This document shows positions 34,516-42,885 of a stretch of DNA of 64,000 bases, piece by piece. The stretch's first letter is position 1, and each line of letters begins with the position of its first letter. The notes under the pieces are model-generated. The model saw only the letters and a list, made by a program, of their open reading frames with translations, had not been told where the DNA came from and did not search any database. Source of the stretch: an uncultured Bacteroidales bacterium (lineage in GTDB: Bacteria > Bacteroidota > Bacteroidia > Bacteroidales > Paludibacteraceae); contig CAKULK010000002.1 of assembly GCA_934667275.1 (NCBI GenBank), positions 124,001 through 188,000 of the forward strand, read 5' to 3'. A program made the translations under genes and the position numbers.

Positions 34516-34843
34516 CTCTTTCATAGATGGCAAGATTGCCTTCCGACTCTTGCACGCTCACCTTATAGCAGTTCTTCACGTGGTCGCAAATCCAGTGCGC
34601 GATATTCTCCGCCGATGGATTTACATCCAATACCTCATTGATATACTTGTGGTCAAATGTATCCTTGACAATGCGCTTGATATGTGTGAAATCGGTCACC
34701 ATACCGTCTTGGTCCAATTCTTTGGACTTGCAGTAAACTACAATAATCCAGTTGTGCCCGTGTAAGGTTTCGCACTTGCTCTCATAGGTAAGTTGCAAGT
34801 TATGGGCTGCCGAAATCTCTATTCGTTTTTCTACGTAATACAT
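34508..34843 (-). CDS. queD: 6-carboxy-5,6,7,8-tetrahydropterin synthase
   Basis: 111 residues of the 6-pyruvoyl-tetrahydropterin synthase fold. Zinc ligands H14, H28 and H30 and the catalytic cysteine C24 (in CETLHGH) are present. QueD acts on dihydroneopterin triphosphate, the product of FolE, whose gene lies at 58260. It is 29 bp downstream of queC. Confidence 0.94.
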   Translation of the reverse strand: MYYVEKRIEISAAHNLQLTYESKCETLHGHNWIIVVYCKSKELDQDGMVTDFTHIKRIVKDTFDHKYINEVLDVNPSAENIAHWICDHVKNCYKVSVQESEGNLAIYERDE

Positions 34844-34872
34844 AATGGTATGATTATCAAATTGTAATACTT

Positions 34873-35526
34873 TTATTCTGCATAGACGGTGCTGTCATTT
34901 ATCCCTGCTTCACGCAGTGCCTCTCGCCGCTCGGTGCATGTGCCGCACTTCCCGCAGTGCACCTCGCTGCCCTTGTAGCAACTCCATGTCTCGCTGTAAT
35001 CGATACCTAAAACCTTTCCGTGACGTGCAATATCCGCTTTGGTCAGGTTGGTATAGGGAGTGAACAACCGCACGCCATCGTAAGTACCTGCTTCTATGGC
35101 GGCATCCATCGCCTTGACGAACTCCGGACGACAGTCCGGATAAATAGCGTGGTCGCCTGAGTGATTGGCCATCAGAATCTGCTTCAAGCCGTTGTTTTCC
35201 GCCATACCTGCTGCAATGGCAAGCATAATACCGTTGCGGAACGGCACCACGGTCGAACGCATATTCTCATCATCATATTCTCCTTCCGGTACAGCATCCG
35301 CCCCCTCTAATAGTGAACTGTGAAAGTACTGGTGAATAAACTCTAACGGAATAATAATATGTTGAATACCAAGCCTTTTGCAATGCAACGAGGCAAAACT
35401 TAGTTCCTTTTTGTTATGGTTGCTTCCATAGTCAAAACTCAGTGCCAACGCAATCTGCTCTTTGTATTCATAGAGCATGGTTGTCGAGTCCAATCCGCCC
35501 GACAAGATAATGATGCTGTCTTTCAT
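34873..35526 (-). CDS. queC: 7-cyano-7-deazaguanine synthase
   Basis: 217 residues. The PP-loop SGGLDST (9-15) and the C-terminal zinc cluster (C...CGKCGTC, end of protein) identify QueC, which makes preQ0 using ATP and ammonia. The start was set at MKDSIIIL because the frame upstream runs through queF on another reading frame. Its ATG overlaps the queF stop (ATGA), so translation is probably coupled. Confidence 0.95.
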   Translation of the reverse strand: MKDSIIILSGGLDSTTMLYEYKEQIALALSFDYGSNHNKKELSFASLHCKRLGIQHIIIPLEFIHQYFHSSLLEGADAVPEGEYDDENMRSTVVPFRNGIMLAIAAGMAENNGLKQILMANHSGDHAIYPDCRPEFVKAMDAAIEAGTYDGVRLFTPYTNLTKADIARHGKVLGIDYSETWSCYKGSEVHCGKCGTCTERREALREAGINDSTVYAE

Positions 35527-35996
35527 TTCAGTACCTCCGCAAAGCGGCTGACAAGCCGTTGTTTCTTCAATTCCTCGTGTTCTGCATCCGCATAGTTGGC
35601 AAACGGGTAGATGCTTATGCCGCCACGCGGTGTGAATATTCCTGTCACTTCGATGTACTTCGGATTCATCAGTTTCACCAAGTCTTTCATAATGATGTTC
35701 ACGCAATCTTCGTGAAAATCACCATGGTTGCGAAACGAAAACAGGTAGAGTTTCAACGATTTTGACTCAACCATACGCTCGCGTGGGATATACGAAATCA
35801 CGATAGTGGCAAAATCTGGCTGACCTGTTTTCGGGCACAGCGATGTAAATTCGGGACAATTGAATGTCACCAAGTACTCATTTTCGGGATGCTTGTTCAC
35901 AAAAGTCTCCAGCATCTCAGGGGCATAATCCGTAGGATATGCCGTGTGGTGGTCGCCCAACAGGCTCACACCATCTAATTCATTAGATGTTCGCAT
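35523..35996 (-). CDS. queF: NADPH-dependent 7-cyano-7-deazaguanine reductase
   Basis: 157 residues, the short unimodular QueF that reduces preQ0 to preQ1. The catalytic cysteine C54 and general acid D61 are in TSLCPKTGQPDFAT, and the ESKSLKLYLFSFR substrate-binding motif follows. It precedes queC in the operon and lies 88 bp downstream of the second ChrA gene. A 7-bp hairpin lies in its leader. Confidence 0.95.
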   Translation of the reverse strand: MRTSNELDGVSLLGDHHTAYPTDYAPEMLETFVNKHPENEYLVTFNCPEFTSLCPKTGQPDFATIVISYIPRERMVESKSLKLYLFSFRNHGDFHEDCVNIIMKDLVKLMNPKYIEVTGIFTPRGGISIYPFANYADAEHEELKKQRLVSRFAEVLK

Positions 35997-36023
35997 TGTT
36001 TTCAGAGTTTTTATGTTGTATAT

Positions 36024-36048
36024 CGGAGGAAAAACAATAGCTCCGATT
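36024..36048 (-). other. Hairpin in the queF leader
   Basis: On the minus strand ATCGGAG and CTCCGAT pair around a T-rich loop, followed by an A-rich tail (CATAAAAACTC), about 30 nt before queF. It superficially resembles the layout of a preQ1-I riboswitch (stem plus A-rich tail), but the conserved loop and core are not there. Confidence 0.3.
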
Positions 36049-36084
36049 TCTGACAGTTCTTTATCTTGTTTCCTGGCTCCTTAT

Positions 36085-36666
36085 TTAATAAATCAAATAT
36101 CCTGCCAATCCCGCCAACACAATCAGCAGGATAGGGTGGGATAGCACATCCACCGTTTTTGTCACCCATTTCGCGCCTTTCTTTACGAACTGCGGAAGGA
36201 CTGTGAATACGCATACCAGCGTGAATATCAGCCAACTGCGCCAGTCGATAAAACTGGTAGGAGTCATCAGACAGAGTGCTGCTGCGGCTATCAATCCCAA
36301 CACCGTAAAGCGCAACATACGCATTGTATTCTGAAAATATGGGCTGCGCTGGAAACGTGTATTCAATATGAAATACACTTTGCACAATGCCAGCATAATC
36401 ACCAAACTCGGTAGTACGATTGCCGATGTGGCTACAACGCTGCCCCACACGCTTCCTGTGGCGGTATAGCCTACATACGTAGCGCAGTTGATTCCTATAG
36501 GACCCGGCGTTACTTGGCTGACTGCTACAATATCGACAAACTCCGACTGGGTCAGCCAGCCATGTACCTCCACTTCATGTTGTATCAACGACAATATCGC
36601 CAATCCTCCGCCGAAACCGAAAGCACCGATTTTCAGGAAACTCACAAACAACTGCCAATAAATCAT
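36085..36666 (-). CDS. chrA: Chromate transporter half-domain protein (second of a pair)
   Basis: 193 residues, a single CHR domain with several transmembrane helices. The N-terminal GAFGFGGGLAILSLIQ and QVTPGPIGINCATYVGY are the conserved motifs of the half-size ChrA proteins that work as heteromeric pairs in chromate or sulfate-linked anion transport. It overlaps its partner upstream by four bases (ATGA). Actual substrate is not known from sequence. Confidence 0.9.
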   Translation of the reverse strand: MIYWQLFVSFLKIGAFGFGGGLAILSLIQHEVEVHGWLTQSEFVDIVAVSQVTPGPIGINCATYVGYTATGSVWGSVVATSAIVLPSLVIMLALCKVYFILNTRFQRSPYFQNTMRMLRFTVLGLIAAAALCLMTPTSFIDWRSWLIFTLVCVFTVLPQFVKKGAKWVTKTVDVLSHPILLIVLAGLAGYLIY

Positions 36667-37208
36667 CCCCGCCTCCTTTCTTTCAACCAAGTGTACGCCA
36701 GCGTGGCAACTACGGTAATCAGTATCACCCATACGGGGGACAATCCGCCTTTCCATATCACCAATGCTCCTGCAATCGGTACTAAAGCGGTACTCCAACC
36801 AATCTTTGCGTTCTTTGCCATGCGGCATAACGGAGCCGCTATCAAGGCCACCACTGCAGGACGGACTCCCTTGAACACTGTCTCAACAGCGGGCTGGTCT
36901 TTGAAGTCCTGGAATACCATGGCTATGGCCAGAATTATCAAGAAAGAGGGCAATACTGCGCCCAATACTGTGGCAATCACACCGCGCCAACCATACACGC
37001 GCCAACCGATGAACACAGCCGAATTGACGGCTATCAACCCTGGGGCAGCCTGCGCCAATGCAATCATGTTCAGAAATTCCTCCTCATCAATCCAACGCTT
37101 CCGCTCTACCACCTCTTTTTGTACCAAAGGCAGCATTGCATACCCCCCACCCAAAGTGAATGTTCCAATCTTCAGGTAGGTCCAAAACAACTCAAAGAAT
37201 TTCTTCAA
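36663..37208 (-). CDS. chrA: Chromate transporter half-domain protein (first of a pair)
   Basis: 181 residues, another CHR half domain (IGTFTLGGGYAMLPLVQKE, AQAAPGLIAVNSAVFIG) with about five hydrophobic helices. The order of two half genes of similar length is the common short-chain ChrA arrangement. It begins 18 bp after udk and overlaps the second half gene, so all probably share a transcript. Confidence 0.9.
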   Translation of the reverse strand: MKKFFELFWTYLKIGTFTLGGGYAMLPLVQKEVVERKRWIDEEEFLNMIALAQAAPGLIAVNSAVFIGWRVYGWRGVIATVLGAVLPSFLIILAIAMVFQDFKDQPAVETVFKGVRPAVVALIAAPLCRMAKNAKIGWSTALVPIAGALVIWKGGLSPVWVILITVVATLAYTWLKERRRG

Positions 37209-37226
37209 AACTTCCCCTTTTTGTAC

Positions 37227-37841
37227 CTATTGTTCGCGTATTTGTTGTTTGATGAATTTCACCAGCATATTGATGGCGGCATTATTGTGTCCGCCTTGGG
37301 GAATTATCACATCTGCATAGCGTTTGCAGGGCTCAATAAACTGTTCGTGCATGGGTTTCAGCACACGCTGATAACGTTCCATCACGCCCTCTACCGTACG
37401 TCCGCGCTCCACAATATCGCGTTGCACCACACGTATCAGGCGGTCATCCGCGTCCGCATCCACAAATATCTTCAAGTCCATCTGCTCGCGCAAATGATAG
37501 TCCCGCAATGCCATAATCCCCTCTACCACCACAATCTCGCGCGGTTCAATATGTATGGTTTCTTTCTGACGGGTGCAGGTGAGATAATCATAGACAGGCT
37601 GCTCTATCGCCTCGCCGTTTTTCAGCATCTCAATCTGCTTCACCAGCAATGGCCATTCGAAAGCATCGGGGTGGTCGAAATTGATGTTTTGACGCTCTTC
37701 TACGGGCACATGACTGCTGTCTTTGTAGTAGGAATCTTGCGGAATAACCACCACTTCGCCTTTGGGCAGACGCTCTGTCAGTTTCTTTACCACCGTTGTT
37801 TTACCCGAGCCGGTGCCGCCCGCAATGCCGATAATAAACAT
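37227..37841 (-). CDS. udk: Uridine kinase
   Basis: 204 residues. The P loop GGTGSGKT is at 8-15, and DSYYKD, NFDHPDAF and RYADVIIPQGG are typical of Udk, which phosphorylates uridine and cytidine with GTP or ATP. The start MFIIGIAGG was chosen because it fits the promoter at 37874-37904. A second, larger P-loop nucleoside kinase (56127-57803) is also in the window. Confidence 0.95.
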   Translation of the reverse strand: MFIIGIAGGTGSGKTTVVKKLTERLPKGEVVVIPQDSYYKDSSHVPVEERQNINFDHPDAFEWPLLVKQIEMLKNGEAIEQPVYDYLTCTRQKETIHIEPREIVVVEGIMALRDYHLREQMDLKIFVDADADDRLIRVVQRDIVERGRTVEGVMERYQRVLKPMHEQFIEPCKRYADVIIPQGGHNNAAINMLVKFIKQQIREQ

Positions 37842-37873
37842 ATCTGTTTGGGTCTTATGTCTTTTTCGGGCGA

Positions 37874-37904
37874 CAAAGGTACTGCTTTTTCGCGACAAAA
37901 ACAA
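37874..37904 (-). promoter_or_regulatory. Promoter of udk-chrA-chrA-que operon
   Basis: TACCTTTG (minus, 37874-37881) with TTG at 37902-37904 and a 20-bp spacer. Confidence 0.8.
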
Positions 37905-37955
37905 TACCGGATACGCAATTTGTGCATCCTGAACGATTGCTTTTTGTCAAAACTC

Positions 37956-37986
37956 TTGTATATCCGCTTTTTTTGTAGTACCTTTG
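37956..37986 (+). promoter_or_regulatory. Promoter of the outer-membrane barrel gene
   Basis: TTG at 37956-37958 and TACCTTTG at 37979-37986 with a 20-bp spacer, lying 22 bp before the ATG. Confidence 0.8.
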
Positions 37987-38007
37987 CGCCGTCTAATACA
38001 AAATGGT

Positions 38008-38895
38008 ATGAATACACGCCGCATAATCTCATTTTCGCTCCGTAGTGCTGTCATTATGTCGCTTATGGCGATATGTTTCCCCTTGCAAGCGCAGGGCGTA
38101 CCGTCTTCCGATAATATGATTCAGCCCAAAAGCGAGTGGCTGGACGCCTATCCCAAGCATGTGGGCTTTACGTGGGGGGCGTCGGCGAGTTTCAATAGTA
38201 ACTATATCTGGCGCGGTCTGCACGTGGCGGGACCTTGTGTGCAGGCGGATGCCACGGTGGGCTATGGCGGTTTCTTTGTGAATCTGTGGGGCAACATCGG
38301 TGCTACCGACTGGACATTCACCGGCCTGAATCCCGAGGTGGATATGACCATCGGTTTTAGCCGTTGGGGGCTTCAGTTCTACTATATTCACATGTATTAT
38401 TTCGACCGTTATGCCGATGGCACGCGTTCCCGTTTCTTTGATATGCACAACTATGCCCCCGGCTGCGGTGGCACTACAGGTGAATGGCGTTTGGCATACC
38501 GCGTGAGTAACCGGTTGCCGCTCAGCGTCTTGGTCGCGTTGCGCACTTTCGGACGAGACGGGTATCTTGATGACGATGGCAATTTGAAGCGCGCCTATTC
38601 CACCTACATTGAATTGGGCTATGATGTGGCTTTGCCGCACGACTGGACACTTATGCCTCGTGTCGGAATGACACCAGCCAAGAGTATGTACACAGGCTAT
38701 CAGGGTGACTTCGCTGTGACATTGGTTGGATTGAAACTGCAGAAGCAATGGGCATTCGACGGTTTTGCCGTGCAGGCATTTGCACATGCCATGCTGAATC
38801 CGTGGCGAGTGACAGCGGAGAACCTGATTCTTCCTATTTCACAGGCAAGCAACCAAAAACTGAGCCTTTCAGTGGGGTGCAGTATCGGCATCTGA
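38008..38895 (+). CDS. Putative outer-membrane beta-barrel protein
   Basis: 295 residues. A signal peptide (MNTRRIISFSLRSAVIMSLMAICFPLQAQ) precedes alternating aromatic strands such as SNYIWRGLHVAG, GGFFVNLWGNIG, LQFYYIHMYYF and LSLSVGCSIGI, the usual look of a small Bacteroidetes outer-membrane barrel. The SNYIWRG motif occurs in several uncharacterised barrels; no specific transport role can be assigned. The start was set downstream of the promoter, since the first in-frame start (37984) lies inside the -7 box. Confidence 0.7.
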   Translation: MNTRRIISFSLRSAVIMSLMAICFPLQAQGVPSSDNMIQPKSEWLDAYPKHVGFTWGASASFNSNYIWRGLHVAGPCVQADATVGYGGFFVNLWGNIGATDWTFTGLNPEVDMTIGFSRWGLQFYYIHMYYFDRYADGTRSRFFDMHNYAPGCGGTTGEWRLAYRVSNRLPLSVLVALRTFGRDGYLDDDGNLKRAYSTYIELGYDVALPHDWTLMPRVGMTPAKSMYTGYQGDFAVTLVGLKLQKQWAFDGFAVQAFAHAMLNPWRVTAENLILPISQASNQKLSLSVGCSIGI

Positions 38896-38937
38896 TTTGC
38901 TGGTGGAAGAACGTTATATTGCAATATCTTAATATGG

Positions 38938-39014
38938 TTATCAGTTGTCTATGGGTTGCTCATCCCTTGCACATCCCTTGCTGATTATCGCGGGTCTCTC
39001 GCGGGTCGATAGTG
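38938..39014. repeat. 11-bp periodic degenerate tandem repeat, array E
   Basis: TTG(C/T) occurs at 38945, 38956, 38967 and 38978, each 11 bp apart, then CGCG at 38989 and 39000 in the same register. Units include TCATCCCTTGC, ACATCCCTTGC and GGTCTCTCGCG. The first family matches the array at 11624, and TCGCGGGTCT matches the array inside pdxB. It lies 42 bp after the barrel gene. Confidence 0.85.
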
Positions 39015-39091
39015 AGGTGATTTGTAAAATATGCTAATGCGAACGGAGCGTAGAAAGAGAGACGCGGGAACCGGTTTCGCACAGAGATAAG

Positions 39092-39126
39092 ACAAGGGCT
39101 GCCTAAAGTGAGTAGGCAGCCCTTGT
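39092..39126. terminator. Bidirectional hairpin terminator
   Basis: A perfect 14-bp stem, ACAAGGGCTGCCTA and its complement, with a 7-nt loop, between the barrel gene and the stop of the acyl-CoA synthetase. No strong T tract follows on either strand. Confidence 0.65.
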
Positions 39127-39134
39127 AAAGATGC

Positions 39135-40763
39135 TTATTTGTACATAAAACGCTTGATGGATTTTTTGGGTGTCTTTTCAAACTCTTTGTCCACCAACTC
39201 GATACTTGCCACTTTGGCAAATCCCGGCAACTGCTCGTTGAGCCGTTTGAGGTTCTCTTTCATGAGTCGGTTGATTTGCTCTTTGTCGCCTATGGAAGTG
39301 TCGGGGAAGACCAGACCGACGAGTTTGCCTTTGCGCTCTACGACTACCGATTCGGCTACGCCATCCAAAGAATTGAGTTTGTCTTCGATTTCCTCCGGGT
39401 AGATATTCTGACCATTGGAGCCGAGGAGCATGTTTTTAACACGTCCGCGAAGGAAGACGTTGCCCTTGTGGTCGATGACGCCCACATCGCCGGTGCGCAT
39501 CCAACCGTCGTCAAGGAAGGCCTCTTCAGTGGCCTGCTGGTTCTTGTAGTAGCCCAACATCACGCCTGCGCCGCGGAGCAGAATCTCGCCTTCTTTCTCG
39601 TAGGGGTTGTCGCTGTTGACGCGCAACTCGAGGTGGTCAACCACACGCCCGCACGATTTGGGCGCGTAGGTGAGCCAGTTGGCGTAGCAGACAAGAGGCC
39701 CGCACTCGGTCATACCGTAGCCGCACGTGTAGGGGAAATGTATCTGCTGCAGGCATTTTTCGACATCGCCGTTGAGCGCGGCACCGCCGATGATGAGAAT
39801 CTCGAGTTTGCCGCCGAAAGCATCCATGAGTTTTTTATAGACCTTGCGGCGGATGGGGCGGTTGATGAGCGGCATATTCCACAGCGTCTTCACAGGCTGC
39901 TTTTGAATGGCAGGGAAAATACTCTTCTTGAATATCTTTTCGATGACCAAAGGTACCGTCAGAATCATGTAAGGCTGCACATCGTGGAAAGCCTTGAGCA
40001 TGATAGGAGCCGTGACGTTGCGCGTGATAAAATTGATGTGCGTGCCGCCTGCCATTTGGTAGAGCAACTCGAACATCATGCCGAACATGTGGGCAAGCGG
40101 CAGAATACTGACGATACTTTGCCCCGGATGGTTGGGGATATTGGTCTGACCATATACCACATTGGCGCTAAGACTGCGGTGGGTGAGCATAACACCTTTG
40201 GGCGAGCCTGTAGAACCCGAAGTGTAGTTGATAAGTGCCAATTCATCGTGGTTGTCGGTGGGTAGATTGACATTGCGGATACTGTAGCCTTTCGGGTAGT
40301 GTTCTTGGAAGATTTTATCGATGAAATCGGACGAAACTGCTTGTCCTGCGATGGAAGAAAAGTCGTCCAGCGATATGATAGAAACCAACTGCGGCATCTG
40401 TGCAGGGTCGAGGCGTCGCATGATAGTGGGGCTGACAAAAAGCAGTTTCGAGTCGGAGTGACGCACCAGTTCATGGATACTTTCCGTGGTGAAATCGGGC
40501 AGGATGCTGACTACCACGCTGCGATGTGCCAGTGTGGCAAGGAAAGCCAAGCCCCAGTTGGAGCAGTTGCGTCCGCAGATAGAGACTTTGTCGCCGGCTC
40601 CGACCCCGAGGTGGTCGAAGAGAAGTTCGAGACGTGCCATTTGTTCTGCCACCTGTCCGTAGGTGTAGGAGTGGTCGCCATCATAATCGGTGAGCGCAGG
40701 GGCATTCCAGTTGCCCTTCAAAACCTCGTGAATGAGGGTGAAATAATGGTCTGTACTTTTCAT
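39135..40763 (-). CDS. Long-chain acyl-CoA synthetase (AMP-forming)
   Basis: 542 residues of the AMP-binding (ANL) superfamily. The phosphate-binding loop YTSGSTGSPKG is at 180-190, YGMTECGP and GWMRTGDVG are the adenylation motifs, and the C-terminal lysine is in KTPKKSIKRFMYK. FadD-like proteins activate fatty acids to acyl-CoA; substrate length is not decidable here. It is a single-gene unit divergent from parE. Confidence 0.9.
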   Translation of the reverse strand: MKSTDHYFTLIHEVLKGNWNAPALTDYDGDHSYTYGQVAEQMARLELLFDHLGVGAGDKVSICGRNCSNWGLAFLATLAHRSVVVSILPDFTTESIHELVRHSDSKLLFVSPTIMRRLDPAQMPQLVSIISLDDFSSIAGQAVSSDFIDKIFQEHYPKGYSIRNVNLPTDNHDELALINYTSGSTGSPKGVMLTHRSLSANVVYGQTNIPNHPGQSIVSILPLAHMFGMMFELLYQMAGGTHINFITRNVTAPIMLKAFHDVQPYMILTVPLVIEKIFKKSIFPAIQKQPVKTLWNMPLINRPIRRKVYKKLMDAFGGKLEILIIGGAALNGDVEKCLQQIHFPYTCGYGMTECGPLVCYANWLTYAPKSCGRVVDHLELRVNSDNPYEKEGEILLRGAGVMLGYYKNQQATEEAFLDDGWMRTGDVGVIDHKGNVFLRGRVKNMLLGSNGQNIYPEEIEDKLNSLDGVAESVVVERKGKLVGLVFPDTSIGDKEQINRLMKENLKRLNEQLPGFAKVASIELVDKEFEKTPKKSIKRFMYK

Positions 40764-40803
40764 ACGTATTTTGTTTTGTCTGTTGTTTGCGCGGGAAACA
40801 TTG

Positions 40804-40835
40804 CAAAAGTACCTTTTTTATCAGACTCTTCCAAA
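40804..40835 (-). promoter_or_regulatory. Promoter of the acyl-CoA synthetase gene
   Basis: TACTTTTG (minus, 40804-40811) with TTTG at 40832-40835 and a 20-bp spacer. A second TACCTTTG box on the same strand at 40857-40864 may be an alternative. Confidence 0.7.
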
Positions 40836-40889
40836 AAAGAGGTCTGCCTCCGCCGTCAAAGGTACAAATGCCGGAAAATAGGGGTGAAA

Positions 40890-40921
40890 TTTGCAAATGT
40901 GGGGTAAAAGTAGTACCTTTG
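40890..40921 (+). promoter_or_regulatory. Promoter of parE
   Basis: TTTG at 40890-40893 and TACCTTTG at 40914-40921 with a 20-bp spacer, 25 bp before the ATG. Confidence 0.85.
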
Positions 40922-40945
40922 CACTCATAAAACGAACTGAGAATT

Positions 40946-42883
40946 ATGGGCGAGGAAGAGATAAAACAGGCACCAAGCAGTTACAACGACGACAACATTG
41001 TCCACCTTGACGACCGCGAACATATACGCCGCCGCCCGGGTATGTACATCGGCAAACTGGGCGATGGCAACCATTCGGACGACGGTATCTACGTGCTTAT
41101 TAAGGAGACGATAGACAACTCCATCGACGAGTACCGCATGGGCGAGGGCAAGGTGATAGAGGTGAGCGTGACGCCCGTCTCCACCACTGAAGAAGGCAAA
41201 GGGGAGCGTGTGCGTGTGCGCGACTACGGGCGCGGTATCCCATTGGGGAAGATGGTAGAGGCAGTGTCGCTGCTGAACACCGGCGGAAAGTACGATACCA
41301 AGGCATTCAAGAAGTCGGTGGGCTTGAACGGTGTGGGTACGAAGGCGGTGAATGCGCTGAGTATGGACTTTGTGGTGCAGTCGTTCCGCGACGGGAAGAC
41401 ACGCCGCGCGGAGTTCCACCAAGGGCATCTGGTGTCGGACACTGATGTGCAGGAGTACGATGGACCCGAGAAGCGGGGAACGCTGGTGGAGTTCGTGCCC
41501 GACAACTCGCGCGGACTATTCGAGAATTACCACTTTCGCCCTGATTTCATCGAGACTTTGATGCGCAACTATGCGTATCTGAATACAGGTCTAACGCTGG
41601 TGTACAATGGCAAGAAGTTCTCCTCGAAGAACGGACTGTTAGACCTCTTGACCGACAATATGACGGTGGAACCGCTGTATCCTATCATTCATATCTCAGG
41701 CGAAGACATAGAGATAGCCCTCACACACACCAACCAGACGGGCGAGGAATACTACTCGTTTGTGAACGGACAGCACACCATTCAGGGCGGCACGCACCAG
41801 GCGGCGTTCCGCGAAGCGATAGGACGTACCATCAAAGAGTTCTACAACAAGAACCTGGACCTCAGCGACATACGCAACGGCGTAGTGGGAGCCATAGCCA
41901 TCAACGTGTCGGAACCCGTGTTTGAGAGCCAGACCAAGGTGAAGTTGGGCTCGAAAGACATGTCCCCCGAGGGCGGGTTGTCGGTAAACAAGTTTGTGAA
42001 CGACTTTGTGAAGCAGCAACTGGACAACTACCTGCACAAGCACCCTGAGGTGACGGAGGTAATGCTGCAGAAGATACAGGACTCGGAGAAAGAGCGCAAG
42101 GCGATAGCGGGTGTGACGAAAGCCGCACGGGAACGCGCCAAGAAGAACCTGCTCAACAACCCGAAACTGCGCGACTGCCAGGTGCATTTCAACGACACGA
42201 AGCCGGTGAAATCGGCAAAAGATGCAGATGACGACCTGCGGCAGGAGAGCAGTATATTCATCACCGAGGGACTGTCTGCGTCAGGTTCCATCACAAAGAG
42301 CCGCGATGTGCGCACGCAAGCCGTGTTCTCGCTGCGTGGGAAGCCGTTGAATTCGTACGGATTGAGCAAGTCGGTGGTGTATGAGAACGAGGAGTTCAAC
42401 TGCCTGCAATCGGCACTCAATATAGAGGACGGGCTCGATGAATTGAGGTATAACAAGGTGATTATCGCTACCGATGCCGATGTGGACGGTATGCACATCC
42501 GTCTGCTGATGCTGACCTTCTTCCTGCAGTTCTTCCCAGACCTTGTCAAGAAAGGGCATGTGTATATCTTGCAGACGCCGCTCTTCCGCGTGAAGAACAA
42601 GAAAGAGACGCGCTACTGCTACAGCGAGGAGGAACGTGTACAGGCGATTGACGACCTGAAACCCAATCCGGAAATCACCCGGTTCAAGGGATTGGGTGAG
42701 ATAAGTCCCGATGAATTCAAGGGCTTTATAGGGGCGGGTATCCGTTTGGACCAGGTGACGCTGCGCAAGGAAGACGCCGTGGGCGAGTTGCTGAATTTCT
42801 ATATGGGCAAGAATACCAGCGAGCGGCAGAACTTCATTATCGAAAACCTCGTGGTGGAAGAAGACAAAGCAGAGGAGGAGTAA
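40946..42883 (+). CDS. parE: DNA topoisomerase IV subunit B
   Basis: 645 residues, a type IIA topoisomerase ATPase/TOPRIM subunit. The GHKL ATPase motifs KETIDNSIDE, DYGRGIP and VGLNGVGTKAVNAL are clear, as is the TOPRIM DADVDGMH near residue 508 and the C-terminal FKGLGEIS. ParE with ParC separates linked daughter chromosomes. The TOPRIM start reads EGLSASGS (E441 onward): the first acid is kept, but the residue matching E. coli GyrB D426 is Leu443. Whether this is a lineage trait or a change in drug response is not known. Confidence 0.93.
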   Translation: MGEEEIKQAPSSYNDDNIVHLDDREHIRRRPGMYIGKLGDGNHSDDGIYVLIKETIDNSIDEYRMGEGKVIEVSVTPVSTTEEGKGERVRVRDYGRGIPLGKMVEAVSLLNTGGKYDTKAFKKSVGLNGVGTKAVNALSMDFVVQSFRDGKTRRAEFHQGHLVSDTDVQEYDGPEKRGTLVEFVPDNSRGLFENYHFRPDFIETLMRNYAYLNTGLTLVYNGKKFSSKNGLLDLLTDNMTVEPLYPIIHISGEDIEIALTHTNQTGEEYYSFVNGQHTIQGGTHQAAFREAIGRTIKEFYNKNLDLSDIRNGVVGAIAINVSEPVFESQTKVKLGSKDMSPEGGLSVNKFVNDFVKQQLDNYLHKHPEVTEVMLQKIQDSEKERKAIAGVTKAARERAKKNLLNNPKLRDCQVHFNDTKPVKSAKDADDDLRQESSIFITEGLSASGSITKSRDVRTQAVFSLRGKPLNSYGLSKSVVYENEEFNCLQSALNIEDGLDELRYNKVIIATDADVDGMHIRLLMLTFFLQFFPDLVKKGHVYILQTPLFRVKNKKETRYCYSEEERVQAIDDLKPNPEITRFKGLGEISPDEFKGFIGAGIRLDQVTLRKEDAVGELLNFYMGKNTSERQNFIIENLVVEEDKAEEE

Positions 42884-42885
42884 GT

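Noticed and set aside
36024..36048. preQ1-I riboswitch in front of queF
   Set aside because: Stem plus A-rich tail is suggestive, but the loop is T-rich and lacks the conserved UUC..CUA/CCC core, and spacing to the tail is too long. Kept only as an unexplained hairpin.
37984..38007. Upstream start of the outer-membrane barrel gene
   Set aside because: It lies in the -7 promoter box and would disrupt the signal peptide; the ATG at 38008 fits.
39276..40265. 329-codon plus-strand frame across the acyl-CoA synthetase
   Set aside because: Shadow of a gene with clear ANL motifs.
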